This document shows positions 8,791 through 18,278 of a DNA stretch of 64,000 bases, piece after piece. Under the pieces are notes generated by a model. It was not told where the DNA came from and ran no database searches. It worked only from the letters and a program-made list of their open reading frames with translations. Position numbers and translations under genes: made by a program. The first letter of the stretch is position 1; each line of letters opens with the position of its first letter. Source of the DNA: Mycolicibacterium moriokaense (lineage in GTDB: Bacteria > Actinomycetota > Actinomycetes > Mycobacteriales > Mycobacteriaceae); the NCBI RefSeq assembly GCF_003201655.1, contig NZ_QJJU01000002.1:62001-126000 (forward strand), read 5' to 3'.

Positions 8791-9633
8791 CTACAACGCT
8801 CCCGAGTGGCGCAACGCATCGGCTAACGCGCCTGCGACGCCCGGCGCGGCCGCGACGATCAATCCCGCTCCCCCGTCGGCAGGCGGCAGCCGCAGGCGCG
8901 CTCCCGCCTCCGCAGCGATCAGCGCACCCGCCGCCCAGTCCCAGACGTGTACGCCGTCCTCGTAGTAGGCGTCGAGCCATCCCGCGGCCACCATGCACAG
9001 ATCGAGCGCGGCCGAGCCCATCCGTCGCACGTCACGCACGACGGGAAGCAGCCTGGTGAGAATCTCGGCCTGTCGGATCCGCTGCTCGGGCGCATAGGAA
9101 AACCCGGTGCCCACCAACGACATTGACAGCTCGACGGCCGATCCGACCCTCAGCGGCGTCGCCACGCCCGCCCGCTGCACGCTGGCCCCGTGGCCTAGCG
9201 CAGCGGAGTACACCGCCCCGGTGGGGACGTTCGCCACCGCCCCGGCCAGCGACACGCCGTCGCGCTGAACCGCGACCGACACCGCGTACGTCTCGATCCC
9301 GTAGACGAAGTTGACCGTTCCGTCGATCGGGTCGAGCACCCACGTCAGTCCGTCGCCGCCAGTCGAACCGCCCTCCTCCTCGCCGAGAATGTGTTCGCCC
9401 GGTCGCAGTTCGGCCAGCCGGACCCGCAGCAGGCGCTCGGTTTCGGTGTCGACGACGGTGACGGGGTCAGTCGGTGTGCTCTTCGACCGCACGGCCCGCG
9501 CCGCCGACCCGGCGTTTGGCTGGAGGTCCCCGAAAACCTCGTCGCGGCGCCGCCGGACGAAATCGGCCGCTTCCGTCGCGAGCCGCTCCGCCACGGAGCG
9601 CAGCACAACGGGATCGGCGTTGTTTTCCGTCAC
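8791..9633 (-). CDS. suhB: inositol monophosphatase family protein SuhB
   Basis: This 280-residue metal-dependent phosphatase is orthologous to Rv2701c. It hydrolyses myo-inositol 1-phosphate, supplying inositol for phosphatidylinositol mannosides and mycothiol. The signature WVLDPIDGTVNF (about 120-131) supplies the Mg2+ aspartates, the upstream GEEEGG gives the metal-binding Glu, and the C-terminal signature is WDWAAGALIAAEAGA. The frame is open to 9771, but family homology begins at the GTG at 9633, which I use. It is divergent from ppgK. Confidence 0.92.
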   Translation of the reverse strand: MTENNADPVVLRSVAERLATEAADFVRRRRDEVFGDLQPNAGSAARAVRSKSTPTDPVTVVDTETERLLRVRLAELRPGEHILGEEEGGSTGGDGLTWVLDPIDGTVNFVYGIETYAVSVAVQRDGVSLAGAVANVPTGAVYSAALGHGASVQRAGVATPLRVGSAVELSMSLVGTGFSYAPEQRIRQAEILTRLLPVVRDVRRMGSAALDLCMVAAGWLDAYYEDGVHVWDWAAGALIAAEAGARLRLPPADGGAGLIVAAAPGVAGALADALRHSGAL

Positions 9634-9719
9634 GGCTCCATCGCAACACACGCCCGTTAGATTTCCCGAGCCACTAATGTGTGGGGCGCGTCGCACCTGC
9701 CAGCCTCTGAGGAGCGCTA

Positions 9720-10529
9720 ATGACCGCCACCGATTCTCCCGCCGCCGACCCGAGCACAAACGGCGGTCCACAACGCCGCGGATTCGGCATCGATGTCGGC
9801 GGAAGCGGCGTCAAGGGCGGCATCGTCGACCTGGACACCGGGCAGCTGATCGGCGACCGCTTCAAGCTCGAGACCCCGCAACCAGCCACTCCGGAGGCGG
9901 TCAGCAAAACCGTGGCGGCCGTTGTCCGCGAGTTCGGTTGGACGGAGAAGGTCGGCGTCACATATCCCGGCGTGGTGACCGACGGAATCGTGCGCACTGC
10001 GGCCAATGTCGACAAGGGTTGGATCGGCTGTAACGCCAGCGAGTTCTACAGCAAGGCCCTCGCCGGACAGAAGGTCGTCGTGCTGAACGACGCCGACGCG
10101 GCCGGGCTGGCCGAAGAGAAGTTCGGGGCAGGCAAAGACAACTCCGGCGTCATCGTGCTGTTGACGTTCGGCACCGGCATCGGCTCGGCGGTGATTCACA
10201 ACGGCGTGCTTCTGCCCAATACCGAGTTCGGCCACCTCGAGGTCGGCGGCAAGGAAGCCGAGCACCGGGCGGCTTCGTCGGTCAAGGAGAAGAAGGGCTG
10301 GAGCTACGAGCGCTGGACCGAAGAGGTCACCAAGGTGCTGGTGGCCATCGAGAACGCGATCTGGCCCGACCTGTTCATCGTGGGCGGCGGAATCAGCCGC
10401 AAGGCCGACAAGTGGGTCCCACTGCTGAAGACCCGCACGCCGGTGGTGGCCGCCGCGCTGCAGAACACGGCAGGGATCGTCGGCGCGGCGATGGCAGCCG
10501 ACGTGGCTGTCACCTCTACTGCCAAGTAG
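9720..10529 (+). CDS. ppgK: polyphosphate glucokinase
   Basis: This 269-residue ROK-family kinase is orthologous to Rv2702. It phosphorylates glucose with polyphosphate (or ATP), entering glycolysis. Visible motifs are the phosphate loop [17 protein letters not shown] (about 20-36), the catalytic-region [28 protein letters not shown], and the polyphosphate-enzyme segment [19 protein letters not shown] site precedes the ATG; a TAATGT box at 9675-9680 is a candidate -10. Confidence 0.95.
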   Translation: MTATDSPAADPSTNGGPQRRGFGIDVGGSGVKGGIVDLDTGQLIGDRFKLETPQPATPEAVSKTVAAVVREFGWTEKVGVTYPGVVTDGIVRTAANVDKGWIGCNASEFYSKALAGQKVVVLNDADAAGLAEEKFGAGKDNSGVIVLLTFGTGIGSAVIHNGVLLPNTEFGHLEVGGKEAEHRAASSVKEKKGWSYERWTEEVTKVLVAIENAIWPDLFIVGGGISRKADKWVPLLKTRTPVVAAALQNTAGIVGAAMAADVAVTSTAK

Positions 10530-10587
10530 CCAAGCCCACTCGCGCGTCAAATTTGCCGCTGAACACGGCCGTACCTCACACTGTCGT

Positions 10588-10593
10588 TACAAT
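10588..10593 (+). promoter_or_regulatory. candidate -10 element (TACAAT) for sigA
   Basis: TACAAT matches the mycobacterial TANNNT consensus in the 184-base gap between ppgK and sigA. No clear -35 is seen. It would give a leader of about 110 bases. Nothing else notable is in this gap. Confidence 0.35.
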
Positions 10594-10713
10594 GGTCGAC
10601 GGCGGCCGCATCCCGGATGGCGGCGAGACCAACAGCCAATATTCGACATAGCCGACGCTTTTCCATGGTGCACGACCGTGCCCATCAGAATTTGCAAGAT
10701 CGAAAGGGTGTAC

Positions 10714-12222
10714 GTGGCAGCGACAAAAGCACGCCCGGCGACCGATGAGCCGGTGAAGCGCACCGCTACCAAGACCCCAGCCAAGAAGGCTCCGGCGGCG
10801 AAATCGGCCAACGGATCGGCCCCTGCGAAGCGGGCCGCCAAGGCGACGCCTGCGAAGGCCGGGTCGGCCACCGCGACGAAGACTCGTGCTGCGGCAAAGC
10901 CCGCGAAGGCGGCGGCTCCCGCCGCCAAGTCGCGGGCGGCCAAGACCGCCGGCGCCCCCGCCACCCGCGGCCGCGCGAAGAAGGCCACCGCGGCCGAACC
11001 GGGCACTGTCGACGAAGACGCCACCGACGAAGTCGAGAGCGACGAGCTCGAAGGCGAGCCCGGCGACGATCTCGAAGTAGACGAGCCGGATCTCGCGCTG
11101 GAGGACCTCGAGGTCGGCGACGACGAGACCGCCGCGGGTGCCGAGCCCGCCGCGAAGACCCCCGCCGTAGTGGTGCCCGCACCAGCCGACGACGAGGAGA
11201 TCGCCGAACCGAGCGAGAAGGACAAGGCCTCCGGAGACTTCGTCTGGGACGAAGAGGAATCAGAGGCGCTGCGACAGGCCCGCAAGGACGCCGAGCTAAC
11301 CGCATCGGCGGACTCGGTCCGCGCCTACCTCAAGCAGATCGGCAAGGTCGCGCTGCTCAACGCCGAGGAAGAGGTCGAGCTGGCCAAGCGCATCGAGGCC
11401 GGGCTGTACGCCACGCAGCTGATGCTCGAGATCGCGGAGAAGGGCGAGAAGCTGCCCGCGGCTCAGCGCCGGGACATGTCGTGGATCTGCCGCGATGGAG
11501 ACCGCGCGAAAAACCATCTGCTGGAAGCGAACCTGCGTCTCGTCGTCTCACTGGCCAAGCGCTACACGGGCCGCGGCATGGCATTCCTCGACCTGATTCA
11601 GGAAGGCAACCTCGGCCTGATCCGTGCGGTCGAAAAGTTCGACTACACAAAGGGTTACAAGTTCTCCACCTACGCCACCTGGTGGATCCGGCAGGCCATC
11701 ACCCGCGCCATGGCCGACCAGGCACGCACCATCCGCATCCCGGTGCACATGGTCGAGGTGATCAACAAGCTCGGCCGCATCCAGCGTGAGCTGCTGCAGG
11801 ACCTGGGCCGCGAGCCCACGCCAGAAGAGCTGGCCAAGGAAATGGACATCACGCCGGAGAAGGTGCTGGAGATCCAGCAGTACGCGCGTGAGCCGATCTC
11901 GCTGGACCAGACCATCGGCGACGAGGGCGACTCCCAGCTCGGCGATTTCATCGAGGACAGCGAAGCAGTGGTGGCCGTTGACGCCGTCAGCTTCACCCTG
12001 CTGCAGGATCAGCTGCAGTCGGTGCTGGAGACGCTGTCCGAACGCGAAGCGGGCGTCGTGCGGCTGCGGTTCGGCCTGACCGACGGCCAGCCCCGCACGC
12101 TCGACGAGATCGGCCAGGTCTACGGCGTCACCCGCGAGCGCATCCGGCAGATCGAGTCGAAGACCATGTCAAAGTTGCGTCACCCCAGCCGTTCTCAGGT
12201 TCTGCGCGACTACCTGGATTAA
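10714..12222 (+). CDS. sigA: primary RNA polymerase sigma factor SigA
   Basis: This 502-residue housekeeping sigma-70 factor is orthologous to Rv2703. The N-terminal 160 residues are a Lys/Ala/Pro-rich basic tract followed by an acidic one (region 1.1-like, poorly conserved). Then come region 1.2 ([16 protein letters not shown]), region 2 ([50 protein letters not shown]), region 3, and region 4 with the -35 recognition helix ([20 protein letters not shown]). I chose the GTG at 10714, six bases after an AAAGG; a GTG at 10708 is possible. Its stop overlaps the convergent SnoaL-like gene by four bases. Confidence 0.97.
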   Translation: MAATKARPATDEPVKRTATKTPAKKAPAAKSANGSAPAKRAAKATPAKAGSATATKTRAAAKPAKAAAPAAKSRAAKTAGAPATRGRAKKATAAEPGTVDEDATDEVESDELEGEPGDDLEVDEPDLALEDLEVGDDETAAGAEPAAKTPAVVVPAPADDEEIAEPSEKDKASGDFVWDEEESEALRQARKDAELTASADSVRAYLKQIGKVALLNAEEEVELAKRIEAGLYATQLMLEIAEKGEKLPAAQRRDMSWICRDGDRAKNHLLEANLRLVVSLAKRYTGRGMAFLDLIQEGNLGLIRAVEKFDYTKGYKFSTYATWWIRQAITRAMADQARTIRIPVHMVEVINKLGRIQRELLQDLGREPTPEELAKEMDITPEKVLEIQQYAREPISLDQTIGDEGDSQLGDFIEDSEAVVAVDAVSFTLLQDQLQSVLETLSEREAGVVRLRFGLTDGQPRTLDEIGQVYGVTRERIRQIESKTMSKLRHPSRSQVLRDYLD

Positions 12223-12644
12223 CGCTCAACCGCCCCGAGTCGCTCCAGCGCACCGCTCGGGTCGTAGTACAGCTCCTGGCGGGCGATCCGACCGTCGCGA
12301 TAGCGGTAGAGCACCAAGTACGTCGAACGCAGGCGTTCCGCACCCTCGGTCCAGTCGAACTCCACGCGCACGAACGCCGCGTCCGCGCCGGGCGTGATGG
12401 CGTGCTCGACCGCCTCGTATCGGATCTGCCGGCATGCACGGATGGTGAGTGCGATGAACTCGAGCGTGCGCTCGATGCCATCGATCCGGGCCGGCCAATC
12501 GAACAGGCGCACCGTCGGACTGATGTACACCACGTCGCGCTGATAGAGGTCGCGTGCGACCGACGGATCACCGTCCGCGAATGCCCGCGCAAAGCAGGCC
12601 TCCTGCGCAAGCAGCGCGTCCTCAGTGATGCCGCGCGTGGTCAT
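12219..12644 (-). CDS. SnoaL/NTF2-like fold protein
   Basis: This 141-residue protein has the alpha+beta cone features of the NTF2/SnoaL superfamily: [26 protein letters not shown] near the N-terminus, then [18 protein letters not shown], and terminal strands [32 protein letters not shown] precedes the ATG. It has no counterpart in the M. tuberculosis block between sigA and Rv2704, so it is accessory. Ligand or reaction unknown. Confidence 0.7.
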   Translation of the reverse strand: MTTRGITEDALLAQEACFARAFADGDPSVARDLYQRDVVYISPTVRLFDWPARIDGIERTLEFIALTIRACRQIRYEAVEHAITPGADAAFVRVEFDWTEGAERLRSTYLVLYRYRDGRIARQELYYDPSGALERLGAVER

Positions 12645-12661
12645 CGACGCTCCCGTCCCTT

Positions 12662-13468
12662 CTAGCGCTTCCGGTCACGCACCTTGTACGTCGAAGGCCA
12701 TGACTCTCGAGTGTCGTCGCCGACCAACGGAACGCCCTTGCTGCCGATCCTGATGTCGTAGGGCTCCTTGCCTGGCCCTACTTCACGGTTGGCGTGTTCG
12801 GTGGCGAGGTAGATCAGCTGATCGATCTCCATTTCGGCGAATGCAACGAACGTGGTGTTACGGACCACGTCGTCGCCGGGAGCCATCCGTTCGGGCAGGA
12901 CCCGCGACGCGAGCGCCGCCAGGCCCAGTAGCGAGAACGGAATGACCCAGTAGCAGACGAACGACAGCGGCGTCTTGGTGTCGAGGATCGTCGCGTCGCC
13001 CTGGACGATCGGCGGGATCGCCGACGACACCGTCATGCCTGCGAACGCGCCGACCCAGATCCAGGTCAACAGCGTGGTGATCCGACGGAAGAGCTCGCTC
13101 TCGACGACCTCTTTCGGCTGGTCGACTTCGGCGAACTCCCGAACAAACGGCTTGCCGATCAGCACGCCAGTAAGCGCAACGATGAAGATTCCGGCATTGC
13201 TGAGCGGCTGAATCCACCGCTCCATGAACGTTTGGCTCAACGTGAACGTCAAGACCGTCAGCACCAAAAATGTTGCAACGGCGCCGATTTCGAGGGTGCG
13301 TCCCGGCTTGCCTTTGACACGACCGATGACGAAGGACAGCACCGCGACCGTGAGCGCGACCAACACCGCGGCGGTGAATGGGACGTTACCGACCAAAACC
13401 CAATAGACGATCCACGGCGCGAAGCCCAACAAAATGCCCACAAGGGGTGAGTCTAGGTTGTCAGTCAA
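12662..13468 (-). CDS. six-helix integral membrane protein, unknown
   Basis: This 268-residue protein has about six hydrophobic helices (for example LVGILLGFAPWIVYWVLVG, AVLVALTVAVLSFVIGRV, IGAVATFLVLTVLTFTLS, AGIFIVALTGVLIG, LLTWIWVGAFAGMTV, VCYWVIPFSLLGLAALA) and a hydrophilic C-terminus ending KVRDRKR. I do not recognise the family. The start is uncertain: the frame runs up to 13603 across the divergent RidA gene, which is implausible. I use a TTG at 13468 that has a TACAGT box seven bases before it; the GTG at 13441 is the alternative. It is not present at this place in M. tuberculosis. Confidence 0.65.
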   Translation of the reverse strand: MTDNLDSPLVGILLGFAPWIVYWVLVGNVPFTAAVLVALTVAVLSFVIGRVKGKPGRTLEIGAVATFLVLTVLTFTLSQTFMERWIQPLSNAGIFIVALTGVLIGKPFVREFAEVDQPKEVVESELFRRITTLLTWIWVGAFAGMTVSSAIPPIVQGDATILDTKTPLSFVCYWVIPFSLLGLAALASRVLPERMAPGDDVVRNTTFVAFAEMEIDQLIYLATEHANREVGPGKEPYDIRIGSKGVPLVGDDTRESWPSTYKVRDRKR

Positions 13469-13509
13469 CGCCGGAACTGTAAACCGCTTGCGCCACTGGC
13501 AGCCGTGGC

Positions 13510-13515
13510 TAGTTT
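13510..13515 (+). promoter_or_regulatory. -10 element (TAGTTT) of the RidA-like gene
   Basis: TAGTTT ends six bases before the ATG at 13522 with no Shine-Dalgarno, consistent with leaderless transcription. Confidence 0.45.
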
Positions 13516-13521
13516 GTACTG

Positions 13522-13890
13522 ATGTCTCAGCGCCGCACCGCGTTATCGGGCTCGGAGTACGAGTCGGTCGTCGGCTATTCGCGTGCCGTGCGTACCGGGC
13601 CATTCATCGCGGTGGCCGGCACCACCGCGAGCGGGGACGGTATTGCCGCCCAGACACGAGAGGTATTGCGGCGCATCGAAATTGCGTTGCAAGAGGTTGG
13701 CGGCTCACTCGCCGACGTGGTCCGCACCCGCATGTTTGTCACAGACATCTCACTGTGGCAGGAGGTCGCGATGGTGCACGCGGAGGTGTTCGGCGAGATT
13801 CGCCCCGTCGCCACCATGGTCGAGGTATCGGCGCTCATCTCCCCCGAACTGCTTGTCGAGATCGAGGTGGACGCCTATCGGGAGGACTAG
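13522..13890 (+). CDS. RidA/YjgF-family protein (Rv2704-like)
   Basis: This 122-residue protein is orthologous to Rv2704. RidA proteins are trimeric enamine/imine deaminases or related binders that clear reactive intermediates. The family pattern is visible: GPFIAVAGTTA, GGSLADVVRTRMFVTDI, and the C-terminal RPVATMVEVSALISPELLVEIEV. The usual catalytic Arg of canonical RidA (in a 'RxxV' context) seems present as IRPVAT. Its stop overlaps the convergent DUF952 gene stop. Confidence 0.85.
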   Translation: MSQRRTALSGSEYESVVGYSRAVRTGPFIAVAGTTASGDGIAAQTREVLRRIEIALQEVGGSLADVVRTRMFVTDISLWQEVAMVHAEVFGEIRPVATMVEVSALISPELLVEIEVDAYRED

Positions 13891-14246
13891 CCGCCCAACG
13901 GCGCGAACCGGCCGTTCTCTCCGGGCCGGTAGGAAGTGATGCTTATCACAGCCGCCACGGGCAATGGTCCGTACAGATGCGGGAACACCATCGAGTCGGG
14001 ATCTGTGGCCACACCAGGCTCCCAGCGGACGGGTGCGGTCAGCGCTGCGGCGTCGATCCGCAGCAACACCAGATCGGTCCGACCGCCGTACAGCCGGTTG
14101 GCAGGCAGATGTACCTGTTCAGGCGTCGAGAGGTGAATAAACCCGCTGGCGCCGAGAGACGCGGGGCGGTGTTCCCCCGTGGACTCCGCCAAACGCCACT
14201 CTTCGGCGCTGCAAAGGTGGACCAGGGTGCTCGGGCTCGGGTTCAT
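13887..14246 (-). CDS. DUF952 protein (Rv2705c-like)
   Basis: This 119-residue protein matches the DUF952 family (Rv2705c), which has an ADP-ribosyltransferase-like fold according to family descriptions. Visible family stretches are LVHLCSAEEW near the start, GFIHLSTPEQV, LVLLRIDAAAL and FPHLYGPLPVAAV. An ATG at 14291 would add 15 residues; I prefer 14246 because family homology begins just after it. The function is unknown. Confidence 0.8.
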   Translation of the reverse strand: MNPSPSTLVHLCSAEEWRLAESTGEHRPASLGASGFIHLSTPEQVHLPANRLYGGRTDLVLLRIDAAALTAPVRWEPGVATDPDSMVFPHLYGPLPVAAVISITSYRPGENGRFAPLGG

Positions 14247-14377
14247 ATCGCCAGCCTGCACCGCCCGCAACTCGACGAAGGCGTGAGACACGACACACCG
14301 GTAAACCCCCGGGGAACAAGGCCGAAACCGAAAACGTCTGAGACAGTAGACATACCCGAAGGATTACGGAGGTGGAC

Positions 14378-14566
14378 ATGAACGCAACGCTCACCAGTCC
14401 CGAACTCACCAGGGCTGACCGCTGCGATCGCTGTGGTGCCGCCGCGCGCGTACGCGCGAAGCTTCCGTCGGGTGCAGAGCTTCTTTTCTGCCAGCACCAC
14501 GCCAATGAGCACGAGGCGAAGCTGGTCGAGCTGGCCGCCACTCTTGAAGTGAGCGCTGCCGAGTAG
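14378..14566 (+). CDS. small DUF7455-type Cys/His zinc-binding protein
   Basis: This 62-residue protein has DRCDRCGAAARVRAKLPSGA then LLFCQHHANEHEAKL, giving CxxC and CxxH pairs that should hold one zinc. GGAGG lies five bases upstream of the ATG at 14378. This small family is conserved near sigA/sigB in actinobacteria; its role is unknown but RNA polymerase or nucleic acid contact is a fair guess. Confidence 0.75.
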   Translation: MNATLTSPELTRADRCDRCGAAARVRAKLPSGAELLFCQHHANEHEAKLVELAATLEVSAAE

Positions 14567-14631
14567 TAGCGCCGACCCGGCAGCGGTGAAATTGGGCAAT
14601 AGCGCACTTCGTCAGTAATGCTGGACGGGTC

Positions 14632-15654
14632 ATGAATGACTCGTCGCCGCCACTGAAGCCGTCCCGTCACCACATATCCAAAATCACGCGGCGGACGTTG
14701 TCCAAAAGCTGGGACGACTCGATCTTTTCGGAGTCCGCCCAGGCGGCGTTCTGGTGCGCGCTGTCCCTGCCTCCGCTGCTTCTGGGAATGCTGGGCAGCC
14801 TGGCGTATATCGCGCCGCTGTTCGGGCCCGAGACCCTGATGACGATTCAAGAGCAGTTGATCAGCACGGCCGCGCGATTCTTCTCCCGCAATGTCGTCGC
14901 CGAGATCATCGCGCCGACGGTCCGCGACATCGTCAAGGGTGCCCGCGGCGAGGTGGTGTCGTTGGGATTCGTCATCTCGCTGTGGGCGGGCTCGTCGGCC
15001 ATCTCGGCGTTCGTCGACGCGATCGTCGAGGCACACGACCAGACGCCGCTTCGGCACCCGGTGCGGCAGCGCTTCTACGCGCTCGGCCTGTACGTGATCA
15101 TGCTGGTGTTCGTGATCGCGACGGCGCCGCTGGTCGCGCTGGGGCCGCGCAAGATCGCGGACTTCTTACCGGACAGCTGGGACAAGGTGTTGCAGTACGG
15201 CTACTACCCGGTGCTGTTCGTCGGTCTGGTGATCGCGGTGAACATCCTGTACCGGGTGTCGCTGCCCAAACCTCTCCCATCGCATCGATTGATCCTGGGT
15301 TCGATCCTGGCGGCAGTGGTTTTTCTGGTCGCCACGTTCGGACTGCGGGTCTATCTGACATGGATCACCAGCACCGGCTACACCTACGGCGCGCTTGCGA
15401 CACCGATCGCGTTTCTGTTGTTCGCGTTCTTCCTCGGGTTCGCAGTGATGCTGGGCGCCGAGCTGAACGCCGCCATCCAGGAAGAGTGGCCCGCGCCTGC
15501 GACGCACGCGCGACGGCTGCGCTGGTGGCTGGAGGAGAAGGCGGAGTCACTCAACGGGAACAGCACCGGCGATGAGCCTCTCGGGCGAAGAGCAAATAGC
15601 AGCGAAGAGCCAGCCGTGGCAGCGCCGGCCAAGGACGACCGCGCTACTTCTTGA
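14632..15654 (+). CDS. YihY/BrkB-family membrane protein (Rv2707-like)
   Basis: This 340-residue inner-membrane protein is orthologous to Rv2707. It has about six helices (AAFWCALSLPPLLLGMLGSLAYI, SLGFVISLWAGSSAISAFVDA, LYVIMLVFVIATAPLVAL, GYYPVLFVGLVIAVNILYR, LGSILAAVVFLVATFGLRVYL, FLLFAFFLGFAVMLGAELN). The SLGFVISLWAGSSA segment is a strong YihY marker. The C-terminal tail is hydrophilic. Function unproven; the old ribonuclease BN name is a misattribution. It converges on the DUF3039 gene with an 11-base overlap. Confidence 0.9.
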   Translation: MNDSSPPLKPSRHHISKITRRTLSKSWDDSIFSESAQAAFWCALSLPPLLLGMLGSLAYIAPLFGPETLMTIQEQLISTAARFFSRNVVAEIIAPTVRDIVKGARGEVVSLGFVISLWAGSSAISAFVDAIVEAHDQTPLRHPVRQRFYALGLYVIMLVFVIATAPLVALGPRKIADFLPDSWDKVLQYGYYPVLFVGLVIAVNILYRVSLPKPLPSHRLILGSILAAVVFLVATFGLRVYLTWITSTGYTYGALATPIAFLLFAFFLGFAVMLGAELNAAIQEEWPAPATHARRLRWWLEEKAESLNGNSTGDEPLGRRANSSEEPAVAAPAKDDRATS

Positions 15655-15880
15655 GCTGCTCGTAGATCCGCTTGCAGTCCGGGCAGACCGGCGATCCAGG
15701 CTTGGCCGCCTTCGTCACCGGAAAAACCTCGCCGCACAGCGCGACGACGTGGGTGCCCATGACGGCGCTCTCGGCGATCTTGTCTTTCTTGACGTAGTGG
15801 AAGACCTTCGGGGTGTCACTGTCGGTCCCGTCGTCGACGCGTTCGTCGGTATCGGTGCGCTCGATCGTCTCGGTTCGCAT
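15644..15880 (-). CDS. DUF3039 small protein (Rv2708c-like)
   Basis: This 78-residue protein is orthologous to Rv2708c. It has an acidic N-terminus, then KVFHYVKKDKIAESAVMGTH, VVALCGEVFPV and CPDCKRIYEQL. The Cys in ALCGE together with CPDC suggests a zinc site. It is divergent from the DUF3099 gene. Confidence 0.85.
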   Translation of the reverse strand: MRTETIERTDTDERVDDGTDSDTPKVFHYVKKDKIAESAVMGTHVVALCGEVFPVTKAAKPGSPVCPDCKRIYEQLKK

Positions 15881-15945
15881 GTGACCATTTTGCCTGTAAG
15901 AAATCCGGCACGTACAGCGGACGACGAGTGTGGAACAGTGGAGTT

Positions 15946-16347
15946 ATGAAACACGGCCCTGAGCTGAGTTTCGATGACGACGGCCGGCCCGTCCTGATCA
16001 CCCGTGCCGCGATTCCCTTCGAGGAGGAGCACCGGGCGCGGGTGCGCAGGTACCTGACACTGATGTTCTGGCGAATCCCGGCATTGATCCTCGCAGCGGT
16101 CGCCTATGGGATCTGGCACAACGGGCTCGTCTCGCTGGCGATCATTTTGGTATCCGTGCCGCTGCCGTGGATGGCGGTGCTGATCGCCAACGACCGTCCG
16201 CCGCGGCGGGCGGAGGAGCCGCGGCGCTACGAGTCGCGCCGCCGGATACCGCTGTTTCCGACGGCCGAACGGCCCGCTCTGGAGCGCGGTACACACTCCG
16301 TGCCGCCACCGGACGGCGGCGACGCGCCTCGCGATGTTCCGGGCTGA
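15946..16347 (+). CDS. DUF3099 membrane protein (Rv2709-like)
   Basis: This 133-residue protein has the DUF3099 opening (ITRAAIPFEEEHRARVRRYL), two membrane helices (about residues 39-82, including RIPALILAAVAYGIWHNGL and LVSLAIILVSVPLPWMAVLIA), then the conserved NDRPP turn and a basic, Pro-rich tail. I start at 15946 after GTGGAG; an upstream ATG at 15928 is in frame but less likely. Function unknown; it lies just before sigB. Confidence 0.85.
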   Translation: MKHGPELSFDDDGRPVLITRAAIPFEEEHRARVRRYLTLMFWRIPALILAAVAYGIWHNGLVSLAIILVSVPLPWMAVLIANDRPPRRAEEPRRYESRRRIPLFPTAERPALERGTHSVPPPDGGDAPRDVPG

Positions 16348-16431
16348 GGAATTTCTGGCTCTATTCTCAGTGCATTCTCAGGTCGACTGCGAATAACCGC
16401 AGATCAGAAGGTGTGAAGCGAGCGACGACTG

Positions 16432-16458
16432 GGAACTCTTTCGGGCACATGGGCGTTG
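16432..16458 (+). promoter_or_regulatory. ECF-type (SigE/SigH-like) promoter of sigB
   Basis: GGAACT at 16432-16437 and GTTG at 16455-16458, 17 bases apart, match the GGAAC...GTT consensus of mycobacterial SigE/SigH promoters. The M. tuberculosis sigB promoter is known to be read by these ECF factors. The predicted start near 16465 gives a leader of about 30 bases containing AGGAGG before the sigB ATG. Confidence 0.65.
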
Positions 16459-16494
16459 TAGCTCATGACAGTTCAGCCCGACCAGGAGGCCGTT

Positions 16495-17454
16495 ATGGCG
16501 AACGCCACCACCACCCGCGTTGACCACGATCTGGACGCGCAGAGTCCAGCCGCGGATCTTGTACGCGTGTATCTGAATGGCATTGGCAAAACGGCCCTCC
16601 TCAGTGCAGCCGACGAAGTCGAGCTCGCAAAGCGCATCGAAGCAGGGCTTTACGCGCAGCACCTGCTGGATACGCGGAAACGATTGGGCGAGAACCGCAA
16701 ACGTGACCTCGCGGCGGTCGCACGCGACGGCGAAGCCGCCCGCAGTCATCTGCTGGAAGCCAACCTTCGACTGGTGGTGTCGCTGGCGAAGCGCTACACC
16801 GGTCGCGGCATGCCGCTGCTCGACCTGATCCAGGAAGGCAATCTGGGTCTGATCCGTGCGATGGAAAAGTTCGACTACGGCAAGGGTTTCAAGTTCTCGA
16901 CGTATGCCACCTGGTGGATCCGTCAGGCGATCACCCGCGGCATGGCCGACCAGAGCCGCACCATCCGGCTGCCCGTCCACCTGGTTGAGCAGGTGAACAA
17001 GCTGGCCCGGATCAAGCGGGAGATGCATCAGAACCTCGGCCGCGATGCCACCGATGAGGAGTTGGCTGAGGAGTCGGGCATCCCGGCCGAGAAGATCGCC
17101 GACCTGCTCTCGCACAGCCGCGACCCGGTGAGCCTGGACATGCCGGTCGGCAGCGACGAGGAAGCCCCATTGGGCGATTTCATCGAGGACGCCGAGGCGA
17201 TGTCGGCCGAGAACGCGGTGATCTCCGAGCTGCTGCACACCGACATTCGCCACGTGCTGGCAACGCTCGACGAACGCGAGCAACAGGTCATCCGGCTGCG
17301 GTTCGGCCTCGACGACGGCCAGCCGCGCACCCTCGACCAGATCGGCAAGCTCTTCGGGTTGTCCCGGGAACGGGTCCGCCAGATCGAGCGTGAGGTGATG
17401 GCCAAGCTGCGCAACGGCGAGCGCGCCGACCGCTTGCGTTCATACGCCAGCTAA
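16495..17454 (+). CDS. sigB: principal-like stress sigma factor SigB
   Basis: This 319-residue group 2 sigma factor is orthologous to Rv2710. It lacks region 1.1 and starts with region 1.2 ([15 protein letters not shown]). Regions 2 ([30 protein letters not shown]), 3 and 4 ([20 protein letters not shown]) are intact and nearly the same as in sigA 5 kb away. It directs stress and stationary-phase transcription. The ATG at 16495 follows AGGAGG; an in-frame ATG at 16465 lies at the predicted transcription start and is not used. A strong hairpin follows the gene. Confidence 0.97.
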   Translation: MANATTTRVDHDLDAQSPAADLVRVYLNGIGKTALLSAADEVELAKRIEAGLYAQHLLDTRKRLGENRKRDLAAVARDGEAARSHLLEANLRLVVSLAKRYTGRGMPLLDLIQEGNLGLIRAMEKFDYGKGFKFSTYATWWIRQAITRGMADQSRTIRLPVHLVEQVNKLARIKREMHQNLGRDATDEELAEESGIPAEKIADLLSHSRDPVSLDMPVGSDEEAPLGDFIEDAEAMSAENAVISELLHTDIRHVLATLDEREQQVIRLRFGLDDGQPRTLDQIGKLFGLSRERVRQIEREVMAKLRNGERADRLRSYAS

Positions 17455-17468
17455 AGACATTTCGCCTG

Positions 17469-17500
17469 AATGCCCGCCGGATCCCCCACCGGCGGGCATT
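17469..17500 (+). terminator. perfect 12-bp hairpin after sigB
   Basis: AATGCCCGCCGG and its exact reverse complement are separated by eight bases (ATCCCCCA). There is no U-tract, as is common for mycobacterial terminators. It would separate sigB from ideR. Confidence 0.7.
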
Positions 17501-17575
17501 CATTCGTCGGCGTGGCGTAGGACCGCAGTTCAGGTGCCTTGACCGGTAGACTCTGGCGTGACGGAGGTTTGCCTA

Positions 17576-18268
17576 ATGAACGATCTTGTCGATACCACCG
17601 AGATGTACCTGCGGACCATCTACGACCTTGAAGAAGAGGGCGTAGTGCCGCTGCGTGCACGCATCGCCGAACGGCTCGATCAGAGTGGACCGACCGTCAG
17701 CCAGACCGTGTCACGGATGGAGCGCGACGGGCTGCTGCATGTCGCGGGCGACCGCCATCTCGAACTGACCGACAAGGGCCGCTCGCTGGCCGTGTCCGTG
17801 ATGCGCAAGCATCGGCTTGCCGAGCGGCTGCTGGTCGACGTGATCGGGCTGCCATGGGAAGAAGTGCACGCCGAGGCGTGTCGCTGGGAACACGTGATGA
17901 GCGAAGACGTCGAACGCCGGCTGGTCCAGGTGCTCAACAATCCGACCACGTCGCCGTTCGGCAATCCCATTCCCGGCCTTTCCGAACTCGGCGTCGGCGA
18001 CGAGTTTGCGAGGGCGGACGCGAACCTGGTGCGGCTCACCGAGTTGCCGTCCGGGATGCCCGTCGCGGTCGTGGTGCGGCAGCTCACCGAACACGTCCAG
18101 GGTGACGTCGACCTGATCGCTCGACTCAAGGACGCGGGCGTCGTGCCCAATGCGAGAGTGACCGTGCAAGTCAACGACCATGGCGGTGTCATGATCGTGA
18201 TCCCCGGCCACGAACAGGTCGAACTGCCCCACGAAATGGCGCACGCCGTCAAGGTCGAAAAGGTCTGA
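17576..18268 (+). CDS. ideR: iron-dependent repressor IdeR
   Basis: This 230-residue DtxR-family Fe2+-dependent repressor is the same length as Rv2711. It represses siderophore genes and activates iron storage. The winged helix (DQSGPTVSQTVSRMERDGLL) is followed by the dimerisation/metal domain: Met10, His79, Glu83, His98, Cys102, Glu105 and His106 are all at the family positions (RKHRLAERLL, HAEACRWEHVMS). The C-terminal SH3-like domain ends PHEMAHAVKVEKV. GGAGG precedes the ATG at 17576. A hairpin separates it from sigB, so it probably has its own promoter. Confidence 0.97.
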   Translation: MNDLVDTTEMYLRTIYDLEEEGVVPLRARIAERLDQSGPTVSQTVSRMERDGLLHVAGDRHLELTDKGRSLAVSVMRKHRLAERLLVDVIGLPWEEVHAEACRWEHVMSEDVERRLVQVLNNPTTSPFGNPIPGLSELGVGDEFARADANLVRLTELPSGMPVAVVVRQLTEHVQGDVDLIARLKDAGVVPNARVTVQVNDHGGVMIVIPGHEQVELPHEMAHAVKVEKV

Positions 18269-18278
18269 ACCCCAAGGG

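Noticed and set aside
13469..13603. Upstream extension of the six-helix membrane protein
   Set aside because: It would overlap the divergent RidA-like gene and its promoter; the added residues are basic and unlike a membrane protein lead.
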